From DASQPR01 sp963836785 (GTDB lineage Bacteria > Actinomycetota > Actinomycetes > Mycobacteriales > Micromonosporaceae), in NCBI GenBank assembly GCA_963836785.1, contig CAWIKW010000006.1, forward strand, positions 434,001 through 498,000: 64,000 bases of DNA, written 5' to 3'. Under the pieces are notes generated by a model. That model ran no database searches, was not told the DNA's origin, and saw nothing but the letters and a program-made list of their open reading frames with translations. The translations under genes were made by a program, and so were the position numbers. Positions 53,197 to 61,934 of the stretch are shown here, piece by piece; positions within the stretch are counted from its first letter, which is position 1, and every line of letters starts with the position of its first letter.

Positions 53197-53225
53197 ACCG
53201 GTGTCTTCGTCCGCAGATAGACCGG
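53182..53225 (+). repeat. 24-bp direct duplication at the end of the racemase gene
   Basis: TTCGTCCTCAGATAGACCGG (53182) recurs at 53206 with one mismatch, 24 bp apart, so the last codons and the TAG stop of the racemase frame are duplicated in phase. Confidence 0.85.
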
Positions 53226-53284
53226 GGCGGCCGACCCAACGGCCGGCCGGCGCTACCGGCGAGGGGCGATCGTGCGTGGCGCCG

Positions 53285-53758
53285 TTAGCCGTTCGGCACC
53301 CGATCCGGTGGAAAGCCCCCAGTGGCGACCGGACCCCAGGCATCGATCGTGATCCGGATGAGCGACTTGCCCTGCCGGCGCATGGCGACCCGATACTCGT
53401 CCCAGTCCGGGTGCTCGCCCGAGATGCACCGGAAGTACTCCACCAGCGCGTCTTCCGTCTCGTCACTCGGCATGTCCAGCACCTCGGCGGAGCCGTCGAC
53501 CTGCACGTACGCGCCGCCCCAGTCGTCGGAGTGGACAAGCACGGACGCCGCCGCGTTGCGGCGGAGGTTCACCGCCTTGGCGCGGTCGGGATAGGTCGAG
53601 ATGACGATCCGCCCCTCGTCGTCCACCCCGCCGGTCACGGGCGAGACCTGAAGCCGGCCATCGCTTCGGGTGGTGACCAGCGTCATGCGATGTCTCGGCC
53701 GTACGAAATCGAGAAGGCTGTCCCGGTCGACGCGATCCGCGGTGGCGATGTTGGGCAT
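53285..53758 (-). CDS. PPOX-class F420-dependent oxidoreductase
   Basis: The 157-residue split-barrel protein has LLDFVRPRHRMTLVTTRSDGRLQVSPVTGGVDDEGRIVIST, AKAVNLRRNAAASVLV and GAYVQVDGSAEVLDMPSDE, the pattern of the TIGR03618-type PPOX/F420 group. It ends with WDEYRVAMRRQGKSLIRI, also family-typical. It probably uses F420H2 or binds F420 or heme-like ligands; the substrate is unknown. ATG 53758 begins at the family N-terminus. Confidence 0.85.
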   Translation of the reverse strand: MPNIATADRVDRDSLLDFVRPRHRMTLVTTRSDGRLQVSPVTGGVDDEGRIVISTYPDRAKAVNLRRNAAASVLVHSDDWGGAYVQVDGSAEVLDMPSDETEDALVEYFRCISGEHPDWDEYRVAMRRQGKSLIRITIDAWGPVATGGFPPDRVPNG

Positions 53759-53935
53759 GGAACCGACTGTAGACACCCCCACGGCCCAACGCGGAGTCGA
53801 CCTACGACCAGCGCGGTTCGGTCGGCAGCGAACGGTCGGGCGTGCGGGACGGTCGCACGGCCTAGGTCGATGGACCTACTCCCCCGCCGGACTTCGACCG
53901 ATGACGACCCAAGGGGGCACGGACATCATGAGGTC

Positions 53936-54619
53936 ATGGAGCTGATGTATCACGATCTGCCGGGTCTCATGACCCGGATGACGGGCGACGAGAAACACGC
54001 GCCGAGCGCGACGTCGACCCTCGACGTGCTGTGGGTCCTCTACGACCGGATCCTGCACGTCACGCCATCGACCGTGGATGATCCCGAACGCGACCGTTTT
54101 CTCCTCTCGAAGGGGCACGGGCCGGCGGCCTACTACGCGGTCCTCGCCGCGAAGGGCTTCCTGCCGGAGGCCTGGTTGGACGATTTCGGCGGCATCTCTT
54201 CCCGGTTGGGCTACCACCCTGACCACAACCTGATTCCCGGAGTTGAAATCTCTAGTGGTTCACTCGGCCACGGCCTCCCGCTGGGCGTCGGCATGGTGCA
54301 CGGGCTGCGTGCTCAGGGGCTCACGTCATCACGGGTCTTCGTCCTGATCGGCGACGCCGAACTCGACGAGGGCACCAACCACGAAGCGATCGCGTACGCC
54401 GGTGCGACCGGGCTCGCGACTCTCACCGCGATCGTGGTTGACAACCAGTCGTCCAGCCATGGCTGGCTCGGCGGGGTCGCGTCGCGCTTCGAGGTGAACG
54501 GCTGGTCGACATCGACGGTCGACGGTCGCGACCACGACCAGATCGCCGATGCGTTGACGCGGCGACCCGCGGACCGCCCACACGTCGTCGTCGCCGTTGT
54601 CGAGCCGAAGGATTCCTGA
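53936..54619 (+). CDS. Transketolase N-terminal subunit (split enzyme)
   Basis: The 227-residue protein is the thiamine-diphosphate-binding half of a transketolase: STLDVLWVLYDRILHV, FLLSKGHGPAAYYAVLAAKG, SGSLGHGLPLGVGMVHGLR, and the TPP-Mg motif GDAELDEGTNHEAIAYAGATGLATLTAIVVDNQSS. It needs the C-terminal subunit encoded immediately downstream (TGATG overlap). The pair transfers C2 units in pentose-phosphate or sugar/polyol catabolism. The polyol operon on the opposite strand nearby is a plausible functional partner. Confidence 0.9.
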   Translation: MELMYHDLPGLMTRMTGDEKHAPSATSTLDVLWVLYDRILHVTPSTVDDPERDRFLLSKGHGPAAYYAVLAAKGFLPEAWLDDFGGISSRLGYHPDHNLIPGVEISSGSLGHGLPLGVGMVHGLRAQGLTSSRVFVLIGDAELDEGTNHEAIAYAGATGLATLTAIVVDNQSSSHGWLGGVASRFEVNGWSTSTVDGRDHDQIADALTRRPADRPHVVVAVVEPKDS

Positions 54620-55536
54620 TGACCGACATGCGCACCGCATTTGCCGAAACCGCCCAAGATATCGTCGCCGCCGATCCGCTTGCCGCGGTCGTGCTCGCCG
54701 ACATCTCCACGTCCCTGTTCGAAGACGCGCTTGTCCGCTTCCCCGATCGACTCATCAACGTCGGCATCCGGGAGTCGCTGATGATCAGTGTCGGCGGTGG
54801 TCTCGCGTTGACCGGGATGCACCCGATCATGCACTCGTACACGCCGTTCCTCATCGAACGCGCCTTCGAGCAGATCAAACTCGACCTGGGTCACCAGGAC
54901 GCGGCCGCCGTGCTCGTGAGCATCGGCGCGTCGTATGACGTGCCGGAGGCCGGCCGCACGCACCATGGTCCCGGCGACGTCGCGCTCATCGACACGGTGC
55001 CCGGCTTCATGGTGCACGTGCCCGGCCACGCGAGCGAGGTGCCGACGCTCCTTCGCGACGCGGTCGGTCGGCCGCGATCGTCGTACATCCGGCTGTCGGA
55101 AGCGACCAACAGCGTTCGCCTGCCCGTTTCGCCGCGGCTGACCGTCGTCCGCGGCGGCGGCCCGGCGCTTGTCATCGCGGTCGGGCCGATGCTCGATCCG
55201 GTGCTCGACGCGACCGAGGGCATGGACGTCACCGTTGCCTACACCACGACGGTCCGGCCGTTTGACACCGCGGGTGTTCGGTCGCTCGCCGTGGCCGACA
55301 CCGTGGTCGTCGTCGAGCCGTACCTGGCCGGCACCTCGATCCGCCTCATCGACGACGCACTTGCCGATCGGCCCCACCGGACACTCGGGCTCGGCGTCGC
55401 ACGAACGGAACTACGCCGGTACGGCACGGCCGCCGACCACAGCCGTCTCTACGGTCTCGACCCCGCCGGGATCCGAGCGTCGCTGGACCGGTTTCTGGAC
55501 AGCCAGCCCGCACACGCAGAGCTGGGCAGCGCATAG
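54619..55536 (+). CDS. Transketolase C-terminal subunit (split enzyme)
   Basis: The 305-residue protein has the transketolase pyrimidine-binding domain (VLADISTSLFEDALVRFPDRLINVGIRESLMISVGGGLALTGMHPIMHSYTPFLIERAFEQIKLDLG) with the Glu that activates TPP in GIRESL, then the C-terminal domain (LVIAVGPMLDPVLDAT, VVVVEPYLAGTSIRLIDDAL). Its ATG shares a base with the preceding stop. It forms the active site together with the N-terminal subunit. Confidence 0.9.
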   Translation: MTDMRTAFAETAQDIVAADPLAAVVLADISTSLFEDALVRFPDRLINVGIRESLMISVGGGLALTGMHPIMHSYTPFLIERAFEQIKLDLGHQDAAAVLVSIGASYDVPEAGRTHHGPGDVALIDTVPGFMVHVPGHASEVPTLLRDAVGRPRSSYIRLSEATNSVRLPVSPRLTVVRGGGPALVIAVGPMLDPVLDATEGMDVTVAYTTTVRPFDTAGVRSLAVADTVVVVEPYLAGTSIRLIDDALADRPHRTLGLGVARTELRRYGTAADHSRLYGLDPAGIRASLDRFLDSQPAHAELGSA

Positions 55537-55585
55537 CGTTCGGATCCCGTGCCGACGCAAGCCCATCCGGCACTATCGTTGGTCT

Positions 55586-55963
55586 ATGACTGGCAAGCCG
55601 CGGGCGCCCGTGGTGTCCGTGAAACGTGTGTACGAGCCGGCCGCGGCCGACGACGGGTCGCGTGTGCTCGTCGATCGGCTGTGGCCGCGCGGTCTGGCGT
55701 CGGCGACCGCCGGTGTCGACGAGTGGATCCCGGCCATCGCGCCGTCGACGTCGCTGCGTCGCTGGTTCGGCCACGACCCGGCGCGCTTCGACGAGTTCCG
55801 GCGCCGATACCTTGCCGAACTCGCCGACGACGAACACGCCGAGCCGCTACGGACGCTGCGCGAAGCGGCGGTACGCGGGCATTTGACGGTGCTCACCGCG
55901 ACCAAGGATGTGTCACTGAGCCACGCCTCGGTTCTGGTCGGGGTGATCACGGACGCGTCGTAA
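55586..55963 (+). CDS. DUF488 family protein
   Basis: The 125-residue protein matches the short DUF488 (COG3189) group: VSVKRVYEPAAADDGSRVLVDRLWPRGLA, WFGHDPARFDEFRRRYLAEL, LTVLTATKDVSLSHASVL. The function of the family is not established. It lies 49 bp after the transketolase gene and 92 bp before the glycosylase gene, all rightward. Confidence 0.85.
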   Translation: MTGKPRAPVVSVKRVYEPAAADDGSRVLVDRLWPRGLASATAGVDEWIPAIAPSTSLRRWFGHDPARFDEFRRRYLAELADDEHAEPLRTLREAAVRGHLTVLTATKDVSLSHASVLVGVITDAS

Positions 55964-56055
55964 TGCCGTGAATGAATCTCACTGGCCCGCGACGATTCCA
56001 GGCGACAATGGCAGGGCGGCCATCGCCTTGCCGCAACGCTGGAAGGGAGCGGCTC

Positions 56056-56733
56056 GTGGCCAGCACAGGCACCGGCAAACTGACCGCACGACAAGCCGCC
56101 CACGTGTTGGCCGGACGCGATCCGGTCATTGCCCGGCTGATCGCGGAGACCGGTGAGTTCACGTTCCCGACGCGGACCGACACACACTTCGCGACGCTCG
56201 TACGCGCCATCACCTACCAGCAGCTCGCTGGCCCCGCGGCGAGGGCGATTCACGGGCGGCTGGTCGGCGCCATGGGCGGTGAGGTCACGCCGGAGCGCCT
56301 GCTCGCCCTGTCCACCGAGGAGCTTCGTCACGCCGGTCTCTCGGCGAACAAGATGGCATCGCTGCGTGACTTGTCGACCAAGGTCGTGGATGGCACGGTC
56401 ATCCTGGACCCACGACGCATCGCGCGCATGAGCGACGAGGACATCGTCGCCCGACTCACGTCGGTTCGCGGGATCGGCGGCTGGACGGCAGAGATCTTCC
56501 TGCTCTTCCAGTTGCGCCGCTTGGACGTGTGGCCGACCGGCGATCTCGGTGTGCGGCGAGGGTACGGCCTGGCGTGGGACGTACCCATGCCGACGCCGAA
56601 GCAGCTCGATGCGCTCGGCGAGCCGTACCGGCCCTACCGGAGCATCGTGGCGTGGTACTGCTGGCGTGCGGCCGAGTTCTACGCCGGAGCCAAGGCAACC
56701 GCCGTGACCGGCGGTGCCACCGACGCCGCCTGA
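56056..56733 (+). CDS. DNA-3-methyladenine glycosylase II-like (AlkA type)
   Basis: The 225-residue protein is a HhH-GPD DNA glycosylase: HFATLVRAITYQQLAGPAARAI, the helix-hairpin-helix LTSVRGIGGWTAEIFLL, and the catalytic Asp in WPTGDLGVRRGYGL. It lacks the Ada/N-terminal domain of some actinobacterial relatives. It would excise alkylated purines to start base-excision repair. GTG 56056 follows AAGGGAG by 6 nt; the upstream ATG 55972 region looks non-coding. Confidence 0.9.
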   Translation: MASTGTGKLTARQAAHVLAGRDPVIARLIAETGEFTFPTRTDTHFATLVRAITYQQLAGPAARAIHGRLVGAMGGEVTPERLLALSTEELRHAGLSANKMASLRDLSTKVVDGTVILDPRRIARMSDEDIVARLTSVRGIGGWTAEIFLLFQLRRLDVWPTGDLGVRRGYGLAWDVPMPTPKQLDALGEPYRPYRSIVAWYCWRAAEFYAGAKATAVTGGATDAA

Positions 56734-56778
56734 CCGGCCCAGCTGTCCTGTTCGCGACGGGCCGGCCCGGCGACGCGG

Positions 56779-58263
56779 TCAACGATCGCGACGCCCGTTG
56801 AGATCGTCGAGCGTTTGCGCGACGCCGAGGTCATGGATGCTTGCGGATATCCGCAGGTATTCGTCGCGGAAGCGATCGTCGCCGGCGAGATCGCCGAACA
56901 GTTCGGTCATCTCAACCAGCGCCATCGGATCGATCGCGTGGCGGCGCGCAGCGGCGGTGACGCCAGCGGCGAGCCGATCGACGATGTCGATCGGATTTCC
57001 TTGCTCGTCAACGCCTTCGGCGTAGCGGGCCCAGCTCGCGACGATCGCGGTGGCGTACGAGATCGGACCGCCGGTCGCGAGGTTGTGGCGGATAACCGGG
57101 ACAACCCATTTCGGGATGCGGTCCGTACTCTCGGCGCAGAGCCGGGCCACGGTGTCGCGGATCTCCGGGTTCGCGAATCGCTCGATCAGTTCCTGCTTGT
57201 ACGCATCGAGATCCACGCCCGGGACCGGCAGCAGAGTCGGGGTGGCCTCCAGGTCCATATACGCACGGAGGTAGGCGACGAGCCTCGGATCCGTCGCCGC
57301 CTCGTGAACGTACCGGTGGCCGAGGAGGTAACCGAAGTAGGCGATCGCCTGATGGCCGGCGTTCAGTAGCCGCAGCTTCATCAGCTCGTACGGTTCGACG
57401 TCGGGTACGAGCTGAACGCCGACGTTCTGTAGCGGCGGGCGACCGAGACTGAAGCTGTCTTCGAGCACCCATTGGGTGAACGGTTCGCACACGACCGGCC
57501 AGTTGTCCTCGATGCCGAACCGATCGTGCAGCTGTTCCCGATCGGCGGTCGTGGTCACCGGTGTGATCCGGTCGACCATCGAGTTCGGGAAGTGGACGTG
57601 CTGGCCGATCCACGCGGCCAGGGCCGGGTCGCGCAGCTCGGCGAACGCGGTGAACGACCGGCGAGCAACGTGGCCGTTGGACTGGATGTTGTCGCACGAC
57701 ATCACGGTGAAGGGCGCGATGCCGAGCCGTCGCCGGCGGTCGAGCGCCTCGATGACGTAGCCGAACACGGTGCTCGGGACCGCACCCGGGGCCAGATCGG
57801 CCACGATCGCCGGATCGTCGCGAATGAACTCGTGACTGACCTGGTTGACGTTGTAGCCGCCCTCGGTGATCGTCAACGAGACGATCCTGGTCTGCTCGGC
57901 GCAGAGCATGTCGAGCACCGCCTCGGGCGCGTCGGGGGCGTAGAGGAACCGCACGATCGACCCGACGATGCGCGGTTCGAGATGGCCATCGGGATGTTTG
58001 ACGACCATCGTGTAGAGCCCGTCCTGCGGCGCCAGGGCATCAGCCATGGCCTTGTCGGACGGCATCACGCCGACGCCGCAGATTCCCCAGTCGAGGCCGA
58101 CTCCGTCGTTCATCAACTCGTCAAGATAGGCCGCCTGGTGTGCCCGGTGGAAACCACCGACGCCGAAATGGACGATGCCGACGCGGACCTCGGAGCGGTC
58201 GTAGCGCGGAACGCTCACCGCCGGCGGGTGGCTGCTCAGCCGGTCGGCTGCAAGGGTGGTCAT
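56779..58263 (-). CDS. Mannitol dehydrogenase family polyol dehydrogenase
   Basis: The 494-residue protein is a long-chain polyol dehydrogenase: NAD-binding GIVHFGVGGFHRAHQAAYLDEL, VSLTITEGGYNV, PFTVMSCDNIQSNGHV, FPNSMVDRITPVT, and the catalytic KLRLLNAGHQAIAYFGYL (Lys, Asn, His). It oxidises a polyol such as mannitol, arabitol or sorbitol to the ketose. It is the last gene of the leftward cluster, 4 bp after the second permease, matching an importer that brings in the polyol. Confidence 0.92.
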   Translation of the reverse strand: MTTLAADRLSSHPPAVSVPRYDRSEVRVGIVHFGVGGFHRAHQAAYLDELMNDGVGLDWGICGVGVMPSDKAMADALAPQDGLYTMVVKHPDGHLEPRIVGSIVRFLYAPDAPEAVLDMLCAEQTRIVSLTITEGGYNVNQVSHEFIRDDPAIVADLAPGAVPSTVFGYVIEALDRRRRLGIAPFTVMSCDNIQSNGHVARRSFTAFAELRDPALAAWIGQHVHFPNSMVDRITPVTTTADREQLHDRFGIEDNWPVVCEPFTQWVLEDSFSLGRPPLQNVGVQLVPDVEPYELMKLRLLNAGHQAIAYFGYLLGHRYVHEAATDPRLVAYLRAYMDLEATPTLLPVPGVDLDAYKQELIERFANPEIRDTVARLCAESTDRIPKWVVPVIRHNLATGGPISYATAIVASWARYAEGVDEQGNPIDIVDRLAAGVTAAARRHAIDPMALVEMTELFGDLAGDDRFRDEYLRISASIHDLGVAQTLDDLNGRRDR

Positions 58264-58267
58264 GAGG

Positions 58268-59134
58268 CTACTTCACCGCGCCCATGGACAATCCACGCAC
58301 GAGCTTGTCCTGCGCCGCCCAGCCGGCGATCAGCACCGGCAGACACGCGACGGTCGCGGCGGCCGAGATGTGGGCGAGGAACGGGCCTTCCGGCTGGACG
58401 AAACCGACGAGATAGATCGGGACGGTGGCCCCGTTGATCGTCGTGAGGTTGACGGCGAGGAAGAACTCGTTCCAGGCGAAGATGAAACAGATCAGCGCGG
58501 TGGCGGCGAGTCCGGGCCGCACGATCGGCACGATGACCGATCGCATCTGCCGGATCAGGCTCGCGCCGTCGACCCGGGCGGCCTCGATGATCGGCACCGG
58601 CACCTCCAGCAGGAACGACCGCAACATCCAGACCGCGATCGGCAGATTCATCGCCGTGTAAAGCACGACCAGCAGGCGTTGACTGTCCAACAGGTGCAAC
58701 TCGCGGGCGATGACGAACAGCGGGATGATCGCGCCGACGATCGGCAGCATCTTGGTGGATATGAAGAAGAACAGCACGTCTCGCCATTTAGGTACAGGCC
58801 GAAGCGATAACGTGTACGCCGCCGGAAACGCCAGCACGAGCACGATCGCCGTGGAGAGCACCGAGATCAGGATTGAGTGCTCGAGGAACGGCCGGAGTCC
58901 GTTGAGTCCGCCGCCCCCAGTCCAGACGGCCTGAAACTCGCTGAATGTCGGCTTGAAGATGAAGTGTGGTGTGGTCGTGTTCGCGTCCTGCTCGGTCTTG
59001 AGCCCGGTCAATGCCATCCACAACACCGGAAAGAAGAACACGAGAACCACAAGCCAGGTCAGGATCGCCAGAAGCAGGCGACCGATCGGATTGGACTGGC
59101 GATGAGCCAGGCTCGTCGACGAAGCATTCATCAT
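58268..59134 (-). CDS. Polyol/sugar ABC transporter permease (MalG-like, CUT1)
   Basis: The 288-residue protein has six TM helices (first LLLAILTWLVVLVFFFPVLWMAL) and the EAA loop IIEAARVDGASLIRQMRSVIVPIVRPG. ATG 59134 overlaps the preceding permease stop (ATGA). It resembles permeases of sorbitol/mannitol importers of the SmoG type. No ATPase gene is in this cluster. Confidence 0.9.
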   Translation of the reverse strand: MMNASSTSLAHRQSNPIGRLLLAILTWLVVLVFFFPVLWMALTGLKTEQDANTTTPHFIFKPTFSEFQAVWTGGGGLNGLRPFLEHSILISVLSTAIVLVLAFPAAYTLSLRPVPKWRDVLFFFISTKMLPIVGAIIPLFVIARELHLLDSQRLLVVLYTAMNLPIAVWMLRSFLLEVPVPIIEAARVDGASLIRQMRSVIVPIVRPGLAATALICFIFAWNEFFLAVNLTTINGATVPIYLVGFVQPEGPFLAHISAAATVACLPVLIAGWAAQDKLVRGLSMGAVK

Positions 59135-60078
59135 CCATGCACCCCTTCGTCGCTGAACAGGCTCGAGATCATGCGTAGTGCGAACGTGGCGACCAGGATG
59201 GTGGCGATGACCACGACGACCGACATCGCCGATGCGCGACCAATGTCGTAGGCCTGGAAGGCCGCTTCGTAGATGTAGTACGGCAGATTCGTGGTGTCGG
59301 TCGACGGGCCACCCGAGGTCATGATGTAGATCGAGTCGAAGGCCTGCACGATGTAGATCGTGCCGAGCAGGACGCCCAACTCGATGTACGGACGCAGGTG
59401 CGGCAACGTGAACGATCGGAAGATCCGCAACGCGTTGGCGCCGTCGACCCGCGCCGCCTCCAGCATGTCGTCGCTCTGGCTCTGCAGTCCGGCCAGGGCC
59501 AGCAGCACGATGAACGGCGTCCACTGCCACGTCAGGAACGAGATGATCGTCAGCTGCGGGTGCACGCCGAGCCAGTTTTCCGGCTTGAGGCCGACCAGCT
59601 TGAGCACGTAGTTCAAGAAGCCGAACGTCGTGTCGAGGATGGTGAATTTCCACACCAACGCGGCCGCGGCCGGCATCACGAGGAACGGGCTGATGATGAG
59701 CGTACGGAGGAACCCGCGCCCGAACACGTGGCGGTCAAGGAGAACGGCGATGCCGACGCCGATCGCGACCGAGAGTAGAACCGGGACGACCGTCAACAGG
59801 ACGGTGTTCAGCGCGGCGACCCGGAACGTCGGATCGGCGAAGATCACCCGGTAGTTGGCAAACGTCGGGAAGTCACGCGGCGCGGTCGGCCGGTTCAGGT
59901 TGTACTTCTGCAGGCTGTACCACAGAGTCAGGAGAAACGGGATCTGGGTTACGACGATGGTGAATACGAGCGCGGGCAGTAGCGGCGCTCGACGTACCCA
60001 TCCGGTCCCCCGGGGGCGCCGGATGACTGGCGGTGCTTTCGCCATGTCTTTCCGCGCCGGTTCGACGATGGTTGTCAA
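59131..60078 (-). CDS. Polyol/sugar ABC transporter permease (MalF-like, CUT1)
   Basis: The product of about 315 residues has six TM helices (first LLPALVFTIVVTQIPFLLTLWY) and the EAA loop MLEAARVDGANALRIFRSFTLPHLRP. It pairs with the MalG-like permease. The start is TTG 60078 (TTIVEPARKDM) with AAGGA upstream, or ATG 60045, where GGAAAG lies close; both are plausible. Upstream is a 15-bp tandem repeat region separating it from the binding-protein gene. Confidence 0.88.
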   Translation of the reverse strand: MTTIVEPARKDMAKAPPVIRRPRGTGWVRRAPLLPALVFTIVVTQIPFLLTLWYSLQKYNLNRPTAPRDFPTFANYRVIFADPTFRVAALNTVLLTVVPVLLSVAIGVGIAVLLDRHVFGRGFLRTLIISPFLVMPAAAALVWKFTILDTTFGFLNYVLKLVGLKPENWLGVHPQLTIISFLTWQWTPFIVLLALAGLQSQSDDMLEAARVDGANALRIFRSFTLPHLRPYIELGVLLGTIYIVQAFDSIYIMTSGGPSTDTTNLPYYIYEAAFQAYDIGRASAMSVVVVIATILVATFALRMISSLFSDEGVHG

Positions 60079-60167
60079 CGGCCTGTCCTTCCTTCGGTCG
60101 GCACGCTGTGGTCGCCACACTCCAGTCGCACACTGCGGTCGGCCCGCCGCGGACGACACGATCGGCG

Positions 60168-60242
60168 GTCGACGCGCTCGTAGTCGACGCTCTGGTGGTC
60201 GACACCCTGGTGGTCGACACGCTGGTGGTCGACACGCTGGTG
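60168..60242. repeat. Five tandem 15-bp repeats between binding-protein and permease genes
   Basis: Five head-to-tail copies of GTCGACACGCTGGTG (first two degenerate) lie inside the polyol operon, between the binding-protein stop and the first permease start. The 15-bp period keeps reading frames open (Ser-Thr-Thr-type pentapeptides on the minus strand), but no Shine-Dalgarno or protein-like context supports translation. Confidence 0.9.
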
Positions 60243-60290
60243 GTCGCCCGCGCCGGCGGTCATGGCGGCGCGGGCGAGCCACCCGAACGG

Positions 60291-61667
60291 CTACTGCTTG
60301 TATCCGGCTTGCTTGACCGCGTTCTGCGCGATCGTCTGACTCTTCTGCAGGAACTCCGACACCGACTCCTGGCCGTCGATGGCGGCCGTCAACTCGGCCG
60401 ACACCTTCTGTCCGAAGTCCTCGAACTCCGGAATGCCGACGTACTGGACGCCCGGCACGGGCTGCGGGCTCACGCCCGGCTGGTTGACGTTGACCGAGTT
60501 GATCTGCTGCAGGGTGAGCGCGGCGAAATCCTTCGCCGACGCCTTGTAGTCCGCGTTCTCGTACGTCGAGGTACGCGTGCCCGGAGGCACCGCCGCCCAC
60601 CCGTTCTTCGAGGCGTCATAGGCGATGTACGTCTTCGACGTCGCCCAGTCCATGAACTGCCAGGCCGCGCTCTTGTGCTTCGATGCGCTCTCCTGCGCCA
60701 GCGCCCAACTCCACAGCCATCCGGACGAGCTGGTCTTCTCGACCGGTGCCGGGGCGAACCCGAGCTTGCCGGCGATCGGGCTCGGCGCCGCGTCGATGGT
60801 GGACGCGGCAACCGTCGCGTCGTACCACATGGCGGCCTTGCCCTGCTGCATGATGTTCAGGCACTCGTTGAAGCTGTCGTTGCCGGCGCCCTTTTCGCCA
60901 TCCTTGCGGACGAGGTTCACGTAGAAGTTCGCGGCCTGCACGAACGCGGGATCGGTCAGATGCGCGTTCCAGTTCGTATCGAACCATTGGCCACCGAACG
61001 TATTCACGACCGTGTCGAACGAGGCGAGGTTGTCGCCCCAACCGGTCAGGCCGCGCAGGCAGATGCCGGCCACGCCCTTGCTCGGGTCGTTCAGCTTGTC
61101 GGCGATGGCCGCCACCTGATCCCAGGTCGGGTTGGCCGGCATGGTGACACCGGCCGCCGCGAACATGTCCTTGCGGTACATGAGGAACGACGACTCGCCG
61201 TAGAACGGGACCGCGTAGAGCTTTCCGTTGGACGACAACGCTTGCCGGATCGGCGGAAGCAGGTCGTTGACGTCGTAGCTGGGGTCATTGTTGGCGTCCG
61301 CGGTCAGGTCGCTGATCCAGTCGTTCTTGGCCCACGACGCGATGTCGTTCGGCCCGATCATGACGACGTCGTACTGGCCGCCGTGGGCGGCGACGTCCTT
61401 CTCCACGTTGGCGCGTTCGGTGTTCTCGTCGTACGTCACGAACTTGACTTTGATGCCCGGATGGGTCGCTTCGAATCCGGCCGGCGTCAGTTTCTCGATG
61501 GTCGTCATCAGCGGGTTGGCGGTGACCGCGACGGTGATCGTCGCCTCGCCCGACTTCTCCGACGAAGACGAGCTGGAACAGGCCGCGACCGTCATCGTCA
61601 CCGCGGCCGCGGCCGTAATGACGATCGGCCACCGGCGACGACGCCGATGTGCGCTTGTTAGAATCAT
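60291..61667 (-). CDS. Polyol/sugar ABC transporter substrate-binding lipoprotein (family 1)
   Basis: The 458-residue lipoprotein has lipobox VAACS near residue 30 and a family-1 solute-binding fold: AGFEATHPGIKVKFVTYDENTERANVEKDVAAHGGQYDVVMIG, LYAVPFYGESSFLMYRKDMF, GVAGICLRGLTGWGDNLASFDTVVNTFGGQWFD. The latter part resembles sorbitol/mannitol-binding proteins (SmoE type). It is first in the polyol operon after the DeoR-type regulator gene. Confidence 0.92.
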   Translation of the reverse strand: MILTSAHRRRRRWPIVITAAAAVTMTVAACSSSSSSEKSGEATITVAVTANPLMTTIEKLTPAGFEATHPGIKVKFVTYDENTERANVEKDVAAHGGQYDVVMIGPNDIASWAKNDWISDLTADANNDPSYDVNDLLPPIRQALSSNGKLYAVPFYGESSFLMYRKDMFAAAGVTMPANPTWDQVAAIADKLNDPSKGVAGICLRGLTGWGDNLASFDTVVNTFGGQWFDTNWNAHLTDPAFVQAANFYVNLVRKDGEKGAGNDSFNECLNIMQQGKAAMWYDATVAASTIDAAPSPIAGKLGFAPAPVEKTSSSGWLWSWALAQESASKHKSAAWQFMDWATSKTYIAYDASKNGWAAVPPGTRTSTYENADYKASAKDFAALTLQQINSVNVNQPGVSPQPVPGVQYVGIPEFEDFGQKVSAELTAAIDGQESVSEFLQKSQTIAQNAVKQAGYKQ

Positions 61668-61769
61668 GTGCTCCTCCTGCTACGAGTTGTCCTCAGACGC
61701 AGACGTGCCGTTGGGTGCGGGGAGACGCGGGCGCAGGCTTTTTTGCGGAAGGTGCGCCCGACGGGATAG

Positions 61770-61800
61770 GAGAGCGGCTGGCCGGCGGTCGGCCGCTCTC
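61770..61800 (-). terminator. Stem-loop between the DeoR-type regulator and binding-protein genes
   Basis: GAGAGCGGC (61770-61778) pairs with GCCGCTCTC (61792-61800), with further partial pairing inside the 13-nt loop. It follows the regulator stop. A second inverted repeat (GGGCGCA at 61729, TGCGCCC at 61753) lies between it and the binding-protein start, so regulation is also possible. Confidence 0.45.
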
Positions 61801-61934
61801 GTCGTGTCATCTCCTTTCCTGGTCCGGCGTCGCCGCGACGTTGGCGCGACACCGGCAAGCTGTCTCTCGGTTCGGCTCGGTAGGTAACGGTGGCGGGTAC
61901 GCCGCCGCTCGCGTGTAGACGGCCGCGGGTCTGT

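Noticed and set aside
60168..60242. CRISPR-like array
   Set aside because: The 15-bp units are directly adjacent with no spacers, and no cas gene is present anywhere in the window.
60033..61661. Plus-strand open frame of about 540 codons opposite the polyol-binding lipoprotein
   Set aside because: Antisense shadow; the minus strand has a lipoprotein signal and a solute-binding fold.
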